A stretch of DNA of 21,788 bases from Brachionus plicatilis (taxonomy: Eukaryota > Rotifera > Eurotatoria > Ploima > Brachionidae): contig QEOQ01000704.1 of assembly GCA_010279815.1 (NCBI GenBank), positions 63,129 through 84,916 on the forward strand, in the 5' to 3' direction. The translations under genes were made by a program, and so were the position numbers. The notes under the pieces are model-generated. The model did not search any database and was not told the origin of the DNA. It saw only the letters and a list, made by a program, of their open reading frames with translations. This document shows positions 1 through 9,099 of this stretch, one piece after another. Positions within the stretch are counted from its first letter, which is position 1. Each line of letters opens with the position of its first letter.

Positions 1-474
1 TGCTTTTGGCATCAAAAAAGTTTACAAGTTGGCTATTTTCCAATGATTTCTTTAATGACTAATGGAGAGTTATTAATAAACTATTGAAACTATTGAAAAG
101 GAAAACAATTCATTTTTTTTCTTTTTTTAATTTTGTAAAAATCTTAAATTTAAGTATTGAAAAATTTCTATTTGTATTAAATAAATGAAGTGTTAATCAG
201 TCGATTACGATAAGGACACTAGCCTGTTGATTAACCTTGAAATTGAATTGTTTTAAAAAAAAAACTGATTTGCTGATTTTATTGATTAAACTTTTTACTT
301 TTTTTATGTCATTTAAATAAAGATATTTTGATACTATTATTTTGTTATTCGTTATTTTGATTAAGTTATTTTAACAATTGTCATTTAATGAAATGATTTT
401 TTAATCTTGTTATTTTGAAACAGTGTCAATTTGATACATTTATTTTAATAACTGGTATTTTGATAATTTACCGG
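1..474. other. AT-rich non-coding stretch
   Basis: No open frame with protein-like composition and no structured RNA is visible. The sequence is dominated by A/T homopolymer runs up to the 3' end of the LINE relic that follows on the minus strand. Function unknown, probably intergenic. Confidence 0.5.
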
Positions 475-1284
475 TTACACTCGGTATACTGATCTCCTTG
501 GGTCACCGGACGCCACGTAAGCATCCAGTTTAGCTTTAAAGCTGTTCACATTACTCGCATTAACTATATTGGGAGGTAAAAAAATTCCAAGTAGTTGTTG
601 TTCTATTAGGAAGGAATTTCGCTCTAATGTAAGACCCCTTACAGTCATCTAAAAACGATCTGATGTGTGTGCGACCTGCCTATATTATTTCTTCCTATTT
701 TTATTCCCAGATCTACCTCTTCTAACCATGTGTTATTTTATATAGCTGTATAGGGTCACCCCTCTTTCTCCTTTTACCCAAGTATTCCATGCTCCTTAGT
801 TTCAAAACCATATCCGTTGCTCTTCTCTGAACCCTTTCTATTTTTATAATTTCCTTTTTTGATAGACTGTTCCATACTGATGATGCGAACTCTAAGTGTG
901 TTCTTAAAAAGGAGGAATACAAATTTTTGCCCAAATTTTTTCGAAATATCTAAAAGTCTTCCTCAATCTCCCCAACATTCAACTCGCTCTATTCACTCCA
1001 GCTTCCACTTGCGCTAAAAATTTACCATTTTTTGTTATGATTACTCTCAAGTCCTTTTCTTTCTCAGTTTCCTCTGTACCATTTCACTTCCATTTTCCTC
1101 AATTAAGTACTCCTTTTTTGGATTTTCCTTGCCAAAATACATCACTTTACACTTTAACCCATTAAGTCTCATCGACCAAGTTCTACACCATTCGACTTTA
1201 TTATAAATATCCTCTTGTAGCTTATTTTCAACTCCACACTTGTTAACCGCTAATACCTTATTGTCGTCCGCATACATCTTACAT
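475..1284 (-). pseudogene. 5'-truncated, decayed LINE reverse transcriptase (CR1/Jockey-like)
   Basis: Read on the minus strand, this is the C-terminal part of a non-LTR retrotransposon polymerase. It begins at about 1280 with the catalytic motif MYADDNKV, then WCRTWSMRLNGLKCKVMYFG, EKEKDLRVIIT, FLRTHLEFASSVWN, IERVQRRATDMV and RRKRGDPIQLYK. It ends with LPPNIVNASNVNSFKAKLD and a stop at 475-477. The domain order matches CR1/Jockey-type LINEs. The frame is broken several times: a TGA follows VNRAS, there is a shift near 935, and another between the PIQLYKITHG part and the C-terminal tail. Everything upstream of the YADD motif is absent, so this is a 5'-truncated dead copy. It belongs to a different family from the LINE at 9689-13675, because the shared motifs differ at many positions. 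Confidence 0.8.
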
Positions 1285-2702
1285 ACGCATCTATATTTTT
1301 AGTTTTAATTTTGATCTTCGCTTTTTTAATTCTTCATTAAAAACAACATTTCGGACAAAAGTCGATGAATTTCTATAACATGGGATCGATGATACTGTAA
1401 TGTGCCAAGGAGACAAACCTCGAATTTCAGGAATTGTGAGGCTGATCATTAAACAAGGATTTACTGTTAAAGGATTCAATAGTCTTTTTAAAAGTATTAA
1501 AATACCTAATTAGATAATTTATTAATAGAAAATATTATTTCATATTTTCAATAATTAGATTTTTTCAATAAAGAATGTAAAATAAAAAAAAAAGTTTCCG
1601 AAAAAAAATTTATTCAAAAAATACTTTAACATCATTTTTTCAATTTTCTTAGTAAATGAGATTATTCATTTTTATTTAAAACTAAAAAATAAAGCATAAA
1701 TTAATTATTTTTTTTTGCTTCAAGACATCTTTTGTTAAAGGTCTAAATTTCCCAAAAACTAATTGCTTCTCTTTATAAATTATTTGATATTAATTCAAAA
1801 ATTTTGGCTGATCTAACTAAATTCGACAATAATTATTAGTCCCTAAATTTTCTCAGCGCTAATTTTAATAAAAACATCGCTATTTTAATAAAAATAAACC
1901 CATAAATTAAAGATAAGATTAATTTAATAAAAAGACCTTCTGCTTACCCCGAACCCTAAACCAGGGCTCTGTCATAGACCACGACTGGCTGCATCTGCTT
2001 CTAATTAAGATGAACTTTTTATTAAAAAAGAGGTGTTTTTATTTAAAATACCGGTACTAAAACATTATTTTCCATAATTATTTACCTTGGAAAATTTATA
2101 ACCAAATAATAATAAATAGACACGTATATTTAACAAAGTAATAATTTGATTCATAATTCCTAATTTACTGATGAATTTGCTTCAAGTTTTGTAAATTTTT
2201 AAAATAAGCTTCTCTAGTCTTATTTTATCATAATATTTTTATTACTTTAGTTTAAATTATTAATGTGTGATATTCAAAAAAAAATTAAAAGTAACAGAAC
2301 ACAGTTCAGAATTGCTCGAATTATTTTAAAAAAACAAAAACTTAAAAAAATCAATATATTTCAGACAATTTTGCAGCAGAAAAACAAGCTAAATTAAACA
2401 ATGATTAAATTTTAAAATGTTAAAAAACTTGGCAATTTTTAAAAAATAATTAAATTATTATTTGTTTTATTTTGTTTAGCTAACAAAGCAGTTAATTTTC
2501 AATAAACAAAAATCAAAACGAATTTGTTTCGAAAAAAATTGAAACTGCATTTACATATTTAAAATAAAAATTAAAAATTCAAAAATAAAGCACGCAATTT
2601 AAAAATTATTTAAGATAATTGAATATAATTGGTGATGACTATGAGTATTTATAGTAAAATAGACCAAATAACTGATACGTGAATAATTCAAAAGCAAAAA
2701 AA
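1285..2702. other. AT-rich intergenic stretch with one unidentified open patch
   Basis: At 1291-1479 the minus strand is open for about 62 codons (SLTIPEIRGLSPWHITV is the least AT-driven part), and the plus strand has a comparable open frame (GDKPRISGIVRLI). Base composition here is richer than in the surroundings, so it may be a coding or transposon relic, but I recognise no family. The rest, 1480-2702, is A/T-rich with no gene signal. It includes the presumed 3' flank of the minus-strand gene that follows, with a possible AATAAA on the minus strand at 2466-2471. Confidence 0.4.
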
Positions 2703-3641
2703 TTAGTAAAACATTTGACTGTTTGATGAAATTGAAGATATTGCTGAATCTGTCTCTTTTTCACGTTTCAAACAGTCTCTTGAACTTTTGTTTCTATCTT
2801 GTACAAGTGCATTTGCTTCAATTTCTGTTTGATCGGTGGTTACACTATCCAGTTTGTCTACCTCTACTATGTTCTCAAGATTATTGTGGAAGTTTTTTGA
2901 GTGCAGATTGTCAAAAGAGCACGTAGAAGACGAGGACAAATCGCAAGCTAAATCGCTTCGTAGCTTCATTTTGACAATCTTATTTTTCTGCTCAATGTAT
3001 CGTTTGCGTCTGTTTATTTTGTATAATTCGATGCGTTCATCTTCTTTTTTTGTGTCCACTAGTTCATTTTGCCATCTAATGCTTTCATTGTCTTTGAGTG
3101 AATCGCAATCGATGTCAAATTTGTCACTGGGGCTGTTTTGATCGAGGCCATTTGATTCTCTTGAGTTTAGTGATTTGGACAATTTTTTTTTTTTCGCCTT
3201 TTTTGACTTTTTTAATTTTGGATTTTTCACATTGTGAGCAAGCTGAAATTGGTTAACAATCATTTTTTGAGCAGTCGAAGGAGACAACGCGTTCAATTTG
3301 GAATCTATTTTGTTAAAGATTAATTTAGCTGAATGTTGGCTTTGTTGTTGTTCATCTTGTTCACTCAATTTGTTCAGAATCGTTTGATCGTGATTGTGGC
3401 AATAATTGTTTCGATTGCTGTTGGCATTGTTGTTGCTAGTTGTGGTATCAAATGAAAGCGATTCTTTTGTTTTTTCTTGCATTTTAATTTTTGTTTTTTT
3501 AATTTTTTTTTTCGAAATTATTGAGTCTGTTTTGAAATTTTTCTTTATGCTTTTGGACAAATTTTTGGTCTCATAAGCCAAAGAATTCTCTCTACCATCA
3601 GCCTCAAATGAAACAACAGCCGCACTTGAAACAAATTCCAT
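2703..3641 (-). CDS. LIAT1-like lysine/serine-rich protein, single exon
   Basis: This is an intact 312-residue reading frame. The ATG at 3639-3641 is preceded two codons upstream by an in-frame TGA and has a good context (A at -3, G at +4), so the start is well placed. The protein is highly charged and low in hydrophobic residues. It has basic patches near residues 33-58, an Asn/Gln-rich part (68-102) and a poly-lysine block (about 142-155, KLKKSKKAKKKK). The only globular-looking segment is at about 184-221: NESIRWQNEL followed by ERIELYKINRRKRY. In my memory a poly-K tract followed by such a segment is the hallmark of LIAT1, the ligand of arginyltransferase ATE1, a disordered nucleolar protein whose lysines are modified by JMJD6. 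The C-terminus is Ser/Asp-rich. No introns are seen, unlike the two other genes here. The LIAT1 assignment is recognition from a short motif and not proven; that it is a real gene is much surer. Confidence 0.6.
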   Translation of the reverse strand: MEFVSSAAVVSFEADGRENSLAYETKNLSKSIKKNFKTDSIISKKKIKKTKIKMQEKTKESLSFDTTTSNNNANSNRNNYCHNHDQTILNKLSEQDEQQQSQHSAKLIFNKIDSKLNALSPSTAQKMIVNQFQLAHNVKNPKLKKSKKAKKKKLSKSLNSRESNGLDQNSPSDKFDIDCDSLKDNESIRWQNELVDTKKEDERIELYKINRRKRYIEQKNKIVKMKLRSDLACDLSSSSTCSFDNLHSKNFHNNLENIVEVDKLDSVTTDQTEIEANALVQDRNKSSRDCLKREKETDSAISSISSNSQMFY

Positions 3642-4300
3642 CTTTCAATAGCACACACTAATAATTACATAATTGCGAACAATTCCAATCAAACCTTCTG
3701 GACATGCTCAAGTTCTATTAGCGAAATTAAATTTGAAAAATATTTTTCATCTTAAAAATCCATTAGAAATTTTGAGAACAAGTGTTTGTGAGCTGAAAAA
3801 TGACTAGTTACTAAATAATTAAAATATTTTTAGTTTTTAAACTTTTTTTTTGTTGAACTTTCATCAAAATTTCATTAATAAATTAAACAATTGAGTGTGG
3901 CCACTATCTCAAGTGTAGTTAAAGATAACGAATTCGTTTTTAAAATATTTTATTGAATAAAACAAGAGTGAATCATTAAAAGACAAAAAATAAAGAATAA
4001 GTTACTTCAATTTAGAGTGAAGTTCTTTATGCTAGATTAAAAGTAAATATAAATAAAAACTAGGAAATAAAGATTGTGAAACCAAAATAACAACAATCTA
4101 AATGTTGATCTGATCGACTTTATCAAGTCTTTTCTATCGAGGAGACTCTTTACTCAATTGATGCCGATCAACGATTTTCTCATCTTTATTACATATTAAA
4201 TGATTAAATAAAAATTAACCTTTGTTTGAAAATTTTTTTCTATTAACAGAAGATAATGAATTATTCTACAGTACAAATCAAAACTTACTTGTACGCATTT
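3642..4300. other. Upstream flank of the LIAT1-like gene, non-coding
   Basis: AT-rich DNA containing the presumed promoter of the minus-strand gene that starts at 3641. No convincing TATA box or start element stands out against the base composition, and no coding frame is visible. Confidence 0.4.
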
Positions 4301-4303
4301 TGT

Positions 4304-4408
4304 TCTTCGACTCTTCTTCAACTATTCCTTTCCTCGACTCTTTCTTTTCTTCAACTCTTCCTAATGGAAAAGTGGAGAAAGGAAAAGTTGAGGAAGAGTC
4401 GAGGAAAG
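4304..4408. repeat. Pyrimidine block followed by purine block; inverted and direct repeats
   Basis: A C/T-rich half (4304-4362) is followed by a G/A-rich half (4366-4408) on the same strand. A perfect 15-bp inverted repeat joins the two: 4328-4342 (ctttcctcgactctt) pairs with 4394-4408. Inside the first half, two imperfect direct copies of the unit tcttcgactcttcttcaact are present (from 4304 and from 4331), the second carrying a 6-base insertion. Short open frames across this region start without ATG and are by-products of the repeat. It could be a short MITE remnant or a locally expanded simple sequence. Confidence 0.6.
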
Positions 4409-4491
4409 AAAATTTACAAGTTAGTTCTAAATTGTACTGTGACTAGAATTATAAATCATTAAATTCTTAGAAAAAAATTAAATGCTTTTTC

Positions 4492-4568
4492 AACTTGGCC
4501 AAGTTTCTTTCAGTGAGATTAATTATTGAGTCTAATCGATTATTAATTCACCAAAAAGTAATCTCACT
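4492..4568. repeat. Perfect 14-bp palindrome and nearby 10-bp inverted repeat
   Basis: aacttggccaagtt at 4492-4505 is a perfect palindrome. Seven bases further, agtgagatta (4512-4521) is matched by its reverse complement taatctcact (4559-4568), leaving a 37-base loop. No target-site duplication or transposon coding sequence is visible. It may be a degenerate MITE or a protein-binding cluster. Confidence 0.45.
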
Positions 4569-5190
4569 TTCAATGAATTTATAATTTAAAGTTTAAAAAA
4601 TTCATTTTCATAAGAAAATTTTCATAATTAAATTCGGAAGTCTGCGTTATTTGATAAGTAATTATTGCGGCAACAAAAATTTCCTCATAATTATTTTTTA
4701 TCAAACATTATGAACATGTTTCAAGACAAATTTAGATTTTAAACTAATGCTTGGGCATTAGCCAGAAAAAAAATATGTCCTTTCGATTGAAAAAATTAAA
4801 AAATTGAATTTCAATAACTCTTAACAAAATTATTTTCGTAAAGACTTTAAAAAGTTTTAAAGAAACACAATTTTATATTTTCAAAATTCAATTTATAATT
4901 GCTAGTTATTTTTAACTTTAAATGCTTTATAATAAAATGTTCGAATTTAAAGTTGTTATAGATATATTGAATTAAATTTAAAGAAAAGTTTATTTTTTTA
5001 GCAACTTGATTCTAGTAAAAATTAGCAATATCTGGACCGAAAATTTTAAAATCAAAAAAAGGTTTATACGCATCAACATATTATCCATGGTTACTAAATA
5101 TCCAAATTTTTAAATATAATTTATTTAAACATCATTACTGATTCCAATTATTTTTTTTACAAAATTAGATTATTTAAATAAATCAATTAT
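4569..5190. other. AT-rich intergenic stretch with candidate poly(A) signal
   Basis: No coding signal. On the minus strand an AATAAA lies at 5120-5125, 66 bases beyond the stop codon of the Shisa-like gene that ends at 5191. It is a reasonable poly(A) signal for that gene, although AT richness makes chance matches common. Confidence 0.4.
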
Positions 5191-6064
5191 TCAAATTGTA
5201 TTAGAATTTTGAATATTTTGGGAAAATGTTGTAAAAAAAGGTTGCGATTTTGATTGAAAAGGGATTCTGGATGCTTCCATGACTGAATTGTAAGAGGGAG
5301 GTTCAAGAGAACTTGGTGTATCTATTCTTATAGTTTCAATCACATTTTCATTACCAACATTATTTGTCGAGCGCATTGTGTAAACATTATTGCTATAAAC
5401 AGAACCTGAATGTGGATCATTTACATCTAAAGAAAAAACAAATTAAATGAAAAAAAAATCTCAATAGAGAAAATAAAAAATTAATCGCCTAATTATTCCC
5501 AGTAGTTTTAAGACAGCTAAATTTTATCATTTATTTATTTTTATTTTTATGCGTGACAAAACAAAAAATTTTAATAAAAAAAATTAAAAATTTAAAAATT
5601 AAATACTTTGGATTGAACCAGTTTGGTTTTCAACTACATTTTTTTTTCTGCACAAAAAATATAGCAAAAGGCTTAGTACTGTACAGCAAAAAAAAATTGG
5701 CAACATGATTATTAACCTTAAAATTAGTTTAAAGAAATTCTAAGCGCATTTTCAAAATTTTACACAAAAATCCAAGACCAATCAACACAACAAACATTTT
5801 CAATGCTTGAAGGAATAATGCAGCAAACATAAGGACAGCTTTTTTTTTAAAAATGATTATTAAACCTTAAGTCAAAATTTTAAACTTACTATGCAGTTTT
5901 AATCTCATGGGTTTTTTTATCATAAAAATGGCAAACGCTGCATATTGAAATTCGAAATTTCTGTAAAAAATTTAAAATGTTAATAAATTTTTTGGATTCA
6001 AGTTGGGAAATTTAACCATGTAGAAAAGAAGAACGCCAATAAGGATTCCATATTTTTGAAACAT
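5191..6064 (-). CDS. Shisa/WBP1/VOPP1-like (STMC6) single-pass membrane protein, five exons
   Basis: My minus-strand model has exons 6064-6017, 5960-5890, 5838-5779, 5716-5607 and 5426-5191. All introns are GT-AG (56, 51, 62 and 180 bases), phases agree at every junction, and the product is about 174 residues. Order of parts: signal peptide (MFQKYGILIGVLLFYM); a short ectodomain with SICSVC, then YCPYVCC and VCCVD directly before the membrane; one hydrophobic segment (from LIIMLPIFFCC to about LLLYFLC); a basic stop-transfer RKK; and a cytoplasmic tail of about 90 residues with a PPSY motif (EPPSYNSVM). CC pairs just outside the membrane, cysteines at the start of the membrane segment and a tail PPxY describe the STMC6 adaptor superfamily (Shisa, CYYR1, WBP1, VOPP1), whose tails bind WW-domain proteins such as Nedd4-type ligases. 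Weak points are the first donor (gttaaa) and the exon 3 acceptor, which has a poor pyrimidine tract. The last two exons are the surest. Confidence 0.65.
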
Positions 6065-6689
6065 TTAGTAGGATATTTTTAATTATTTTTTCAAAAAAAT
6101 AATGAATCGTACCAATGCTCCAATTATTTTCGATGGCTATCAAAAAAATAAAAGCAAAAAAATAGTCTGACCTGAGCTGTCAAACTTAAAATTTTCAATA
6201 AAGTTTTAAATAAGATACATATAACTAAAGAAGAAATGGCCCAAAGCTAAATTTCTTTCATTATTAATTACCAAGTTAATAATTTAAAATTTATGTAAGC
6301 ATTTAGATATTTTTTAGCTTATAAATTATAGAATATTTACTCTTCACTTCATTTCACTTCTCTTATTTAATTTTTATTTAATAAAATAGTTGTCTTTTTT
6401 TATCTCTGTAAATTTTCTTGATTTCATTTGAGGGCAAAATAGGCAATTATATTTTATATGTCTTGATGCTATACCAAACCTGGTTTCTTTTAAAACGATT
6501 ATTATTACGATTCGTACTTTTAGGTTTTTTTATCTGCATATTGCATTGACCAGTTAAAAAAAAAATTTTATAATATTATATGTTTTAATCAATCTTCTTT
6601 GCTAAATTAGGTGAAAAAGATTATGAGTAATAATTAAAAAAGCACACTTTTTGAATATGTTATACACATGAGTTTTTAGACACACATAC
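6065..6689. other. AT-rich non-coding stretch upstream of the Shisa-like gene
   Basis: Presumed promoter region of the minus-strand gene starting at 6064. Short hydrophobic open patches on the minus strand at about 6170-6220 and 6097-6130 have splice-like borders, but they do not lead into the gene in a compatible way and were not included. Nothing else is recognisable. Confidence 0.4.
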
Positions 6690-7176
6690 AGACTTATTAA
6701 TTTATTGTCAAGCTCTGATTTACCAGTTGTCTTTAAAGAAATTGATAAAATGCATTTAGCTCAGACTGATTTTGAATTCAATGGTCTGGCAAAAAAAATA
6801 CTTGCAAAATGGAGACGATCCATTTTGTAATTGGCTAATTTACCAATCACCGCCTGGTTATAGCAGTTCAAACAGTATTATCCAAAGCCATAACTGAGCC
6901 ATCAAAGTTTCATTTACGTTGAGAAAAAAGCTTTCAATTTAAAAGAGTCTTGAAATGCTTGGAAATTAATGCAAATTATATTCAAACCTAAATATGAGTG
7001 TAAAGAATGAGCCTATGGTAACCAGATGGATGATCAGAGATGCGAGTGTTCATTTGGTATTTTTGGCTCATAAAATTGGTATGGATCTTGGATATTACAA
7101 GTCAGAAAGTACATTTATAATGCTTAAAAAAAGTGGACGGCCTAAAAACGCTAAAAAAGCATTTGTTAAGAATTAA
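6690..7176 (+). pseudogene. MULE-type transposase relic with damaged SWIM finger
   Basis: Joined across several frames, this reads as the C-terminal half of a Mutator-like (MULE) transposase. It starts with DLPVVFKEIDKMHLAQTDFE. A second frame gives YLQNGDDPFCNWLIYQSPPG (about 6796-6855), SSSNSIIQSHN, VSFTLRKKLSI and SLEMLGN. The expected SWIM zinc finger is left as CECSFG in one frame and HLVFLAHKIGMDLGYY in another (about 7044-7098), with the second half CxH core deleted. The end is KKSGRPKNAKKAFVKN, then a stop at 7174-7176. The W...PGY..(T/S)N...E motif, the RKKLSI stretch and the terminal GRPK-KA tail resemble animal MULE transposases as I remember them. There are at least three in-frame stops and two frameshifts, so it is dead. 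No terminal inverted repeats were found. Confidence 0.55.
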
Positions 7177-7263
7177 GCTTGGTAACAATAAGGAATTTTG
7201 TATGGGTTTAGGGTTGGGTATATAATTCAAGATTATAAATCAATAATTTTTTGTGTATTTTTA

Positions 7264-7508
7264 CACAGTAGCGCTACGCAACGTGGATTTTACGTAAATT
7301 TACGTCAAATTACGTAAATTAACGCAAAGATAAAATAGTAAAATTAAGTTAATTAACGTTTATTAACGGAAATTTACGTAAATTTACTATGACTTGACAA
7401 CTATGACGTAATCTTAAAATTTAGAATTTTCGACTGTTTTTTGGCCGTTTTACATTTTACGGTAATTTTCGTAAAATTGCGTAAATTTACGTGGCGTAGC
7501 GCTACTGT
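7264..7508. mobile_element. MITE with 15-bp perfect terminal inverted repeats, TA-flanked
   Basis: The left end acagtagcgctacgc (7265-7279) is repeated in reverse complement at 7494-7508 without mismatch. The inner sequence continues the symmetry loosely (acgt..attttacgtaaatttacg on the left, cgtaaaattgcgtaaatttacgt on the right). TA dinucleotides lie at both borders (7262-7263 and 7508-7509), which suggests a Tc1/mariner-type TA target, although the left side has two extra bases (ca) between TA and the symmetrical end. There is no coding capacity. The interior is made of repeated ttacgtaaatttacg units. Both flanks share tttgtgtattttta, which may be older than the insertion. Confidence 0.75.
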
Positions 7509-7607
7509 ATCTCAATCAATTTGTGTATTTTTAAATTAGTCATAAGCATAAATAAAATTTTTGATGTGTATATTTTATATATATTTATGTTTTTTTAAAT
7601 CACATCT

Positions 7608-7802
7608 AAAAGATTATTTTGGTAGGACGACCAGCAGTAACATGGAGGTCAACAATCACGAAAGAGCTCATCGAAATGGGAATGACATGGGGAGAAGCAA
7701 GGGTAAAGGCAAAAGATCGACTTGAGTGGAAATCAAAAGTAATGACCCTATGCTCCACAAGGAGTGAATAAGGAAAAAAAAAAAAAAAAAAAAGATTATT
7801 TT
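7608..7802 (+). mobile_element. Very short 5'-truncated LINE end with poly(A) tail and target-site duplication
   Basis: The insert is about 170 bases (7621-7789). It contains one open frame of 49 codons (7622-7771) reading RPAVTWRSTITKELIEMG, TWGEARVKAKDRLEWKSKVM and LCSTRSE, then a stop and a run of about 20 A. A RPxxTWRxxxxxEL...W.EA...A.DR..W...V..LC.TR tail is typical of the extreme C-terminus of some Jockey/L2-like LINE polymerases. The insertion is flanked by aaaagattatttt at 7608-7620 and 7790-7802, a perfect target-site duplication of at least 10 bases beyond the A run. The clean duplication, intact frame and long tail argue for a recent insertion of a dead-on-arrival copy. Confidence 0.85.
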
Positions 7803-9099
7803 AAATCTTTTAATTAAAAAATTTTATTTTTTTAATAGATTTATTGATTAAGCAAAATTTTTTTGTGCGTAGTAGGCAGCTTATTTTCATTTTTTATAAA
7901 ATAAAATATGTTTGTATGGTCACGATTAGTTAATGAGTTTAATTTTAAAAAGCGGTTTTATACTTAATTTATTATTTTTTTTTTCAAGTTTGAAATGAAA
8001 GCGAAACGAATTTTATCTTCCCATGTACGAAACGAATTTTTTGAGCATATCATACTCAAAAAGTATCAATAATTTTAAAAAATTTAGCAGAATTATTAGC
8101 AACAAAAATTGAAAAAATAAATAAATAAAAAAGAGAAAATTTTAAATTAAAATTAAGAAAAAAAAATGTATATTTATAAAATTCTCACCTATTACAAAAG
8201 AATAATCATCTCCAATATTAGTAAAAAAAATTTATTTTTTGTTAATTTATATAAAAATTGTATATCTAATTTGAAAATTATATTAAAATTAATTTTGAAT
8301 TTTTTAACAGATTAAAAATTGTTTTTTTAACATGTTAATTTTGAATTTTTTTTGACCAGACTTAAAAATTTTTTGTATTTTTATTAAAAATATTATGTAT
8401 ACTGGATTTAAAAAATAATAATAAATAAAGAATTAAAAATTGAACAAAAACTTTCAAATTCATTTAAATTCGATATAAAAAATTTTTTTAAATGTATGAA
8501 AGTCCGATGAAATTTTTATTAATCATCGATGAAACATTATATATCTGGTCACTCCTCATTAATGAAAATTAAATCATTTTTTTTTTCATTGATGCTACAT
8601 CAAATTTTTATTAACTGGGTTTATCAGCTTTATCAGAATTTTTCTAAAAATGAATGAATTTTGATTATTTTTTTATTTTAGTCAAATTAGACAGAGTAAT
8701 ATTACAAAATAAGGCCCATTTTAATTTAAATACTAAGCGGAAATCAAAAATTGAGAAAAAATTTTGAGATTTTTCAATCCATATGGCCACTTTTTTTCGT
8801 TTGGATTATTTTTTGTAATTTTCGTATTTAAAATTTTATTTTTTTTAAAGAAATTATCATAAATACTCTTAATCTCAATAAATATTGATAAAAATCCCAT
8901 GTTAATAGGAGATATGAGATGCTGTAATGAATATAACGCTAGTTATTCAAATTTATCAGCAATGAGAAATGAGAAATCATTTAAAAATGATCATGGTTTT
9001 TGACATGCAGTGAAACAGGTGTTGAATCTGAAAATCTTAATTTAAAAAGCGGAGATTATTAAAATCGCATCGCAGCCGTTCGTTATTATTTGAAATTAT
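7803..9099. other. AT-rich intergenic stretch with a possible zinc-finger-like relic
   Basis: Mostly A/T homopolymers. At about 8920-9000 the plus strand reads MRCCNEYNASYSNLSAMRNE, which faintly recalls a C2H2 finger but lacks the histidine pair. It is followed by a broken frame running into 9100. I see no gene here. Confidence 0.35.

Noticed and set aside
1949..1968. cgaaccctaaaccagggc, resembling a telomeric CCCTAA unit
   Set aside because: It is a single unit with no tandem array.
2723..3141. Plus-strand open frames with Ser/Leu/Phe-rich translations
   Set aside because: They are antisense to the LIAT1-like gene, which has a well-placed start and a coherent composition.
4222..4462. Two overlapping plus-strand open frames
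   Set aside because: One lacks an ATG; the reading is produced by the C/T- and G/A-rich repeat blocks and shows no domain.
5639..5716. Alternative acceptor in the Shisa-like exon 4 (TACTAA followed by a pyrimidine tract and gtgcag at 5650-5655)
   Set aside because: Splicing there would remove the membrane segment, and joining it to the preceding exon 2 would create a stop. The upstream acceptor keeps the expected layout, though alternative splicing cannot be excluded.
6097..6235. Two short minus-strand exon-like patches (ICILFKTLLKILSLTAQ and PSKIIGAL) with AG/GT borders
   Set aside because: They could be spliced in phase, but they add a second hydrophobic segment before the signal peptide and leave no convincing start codon.
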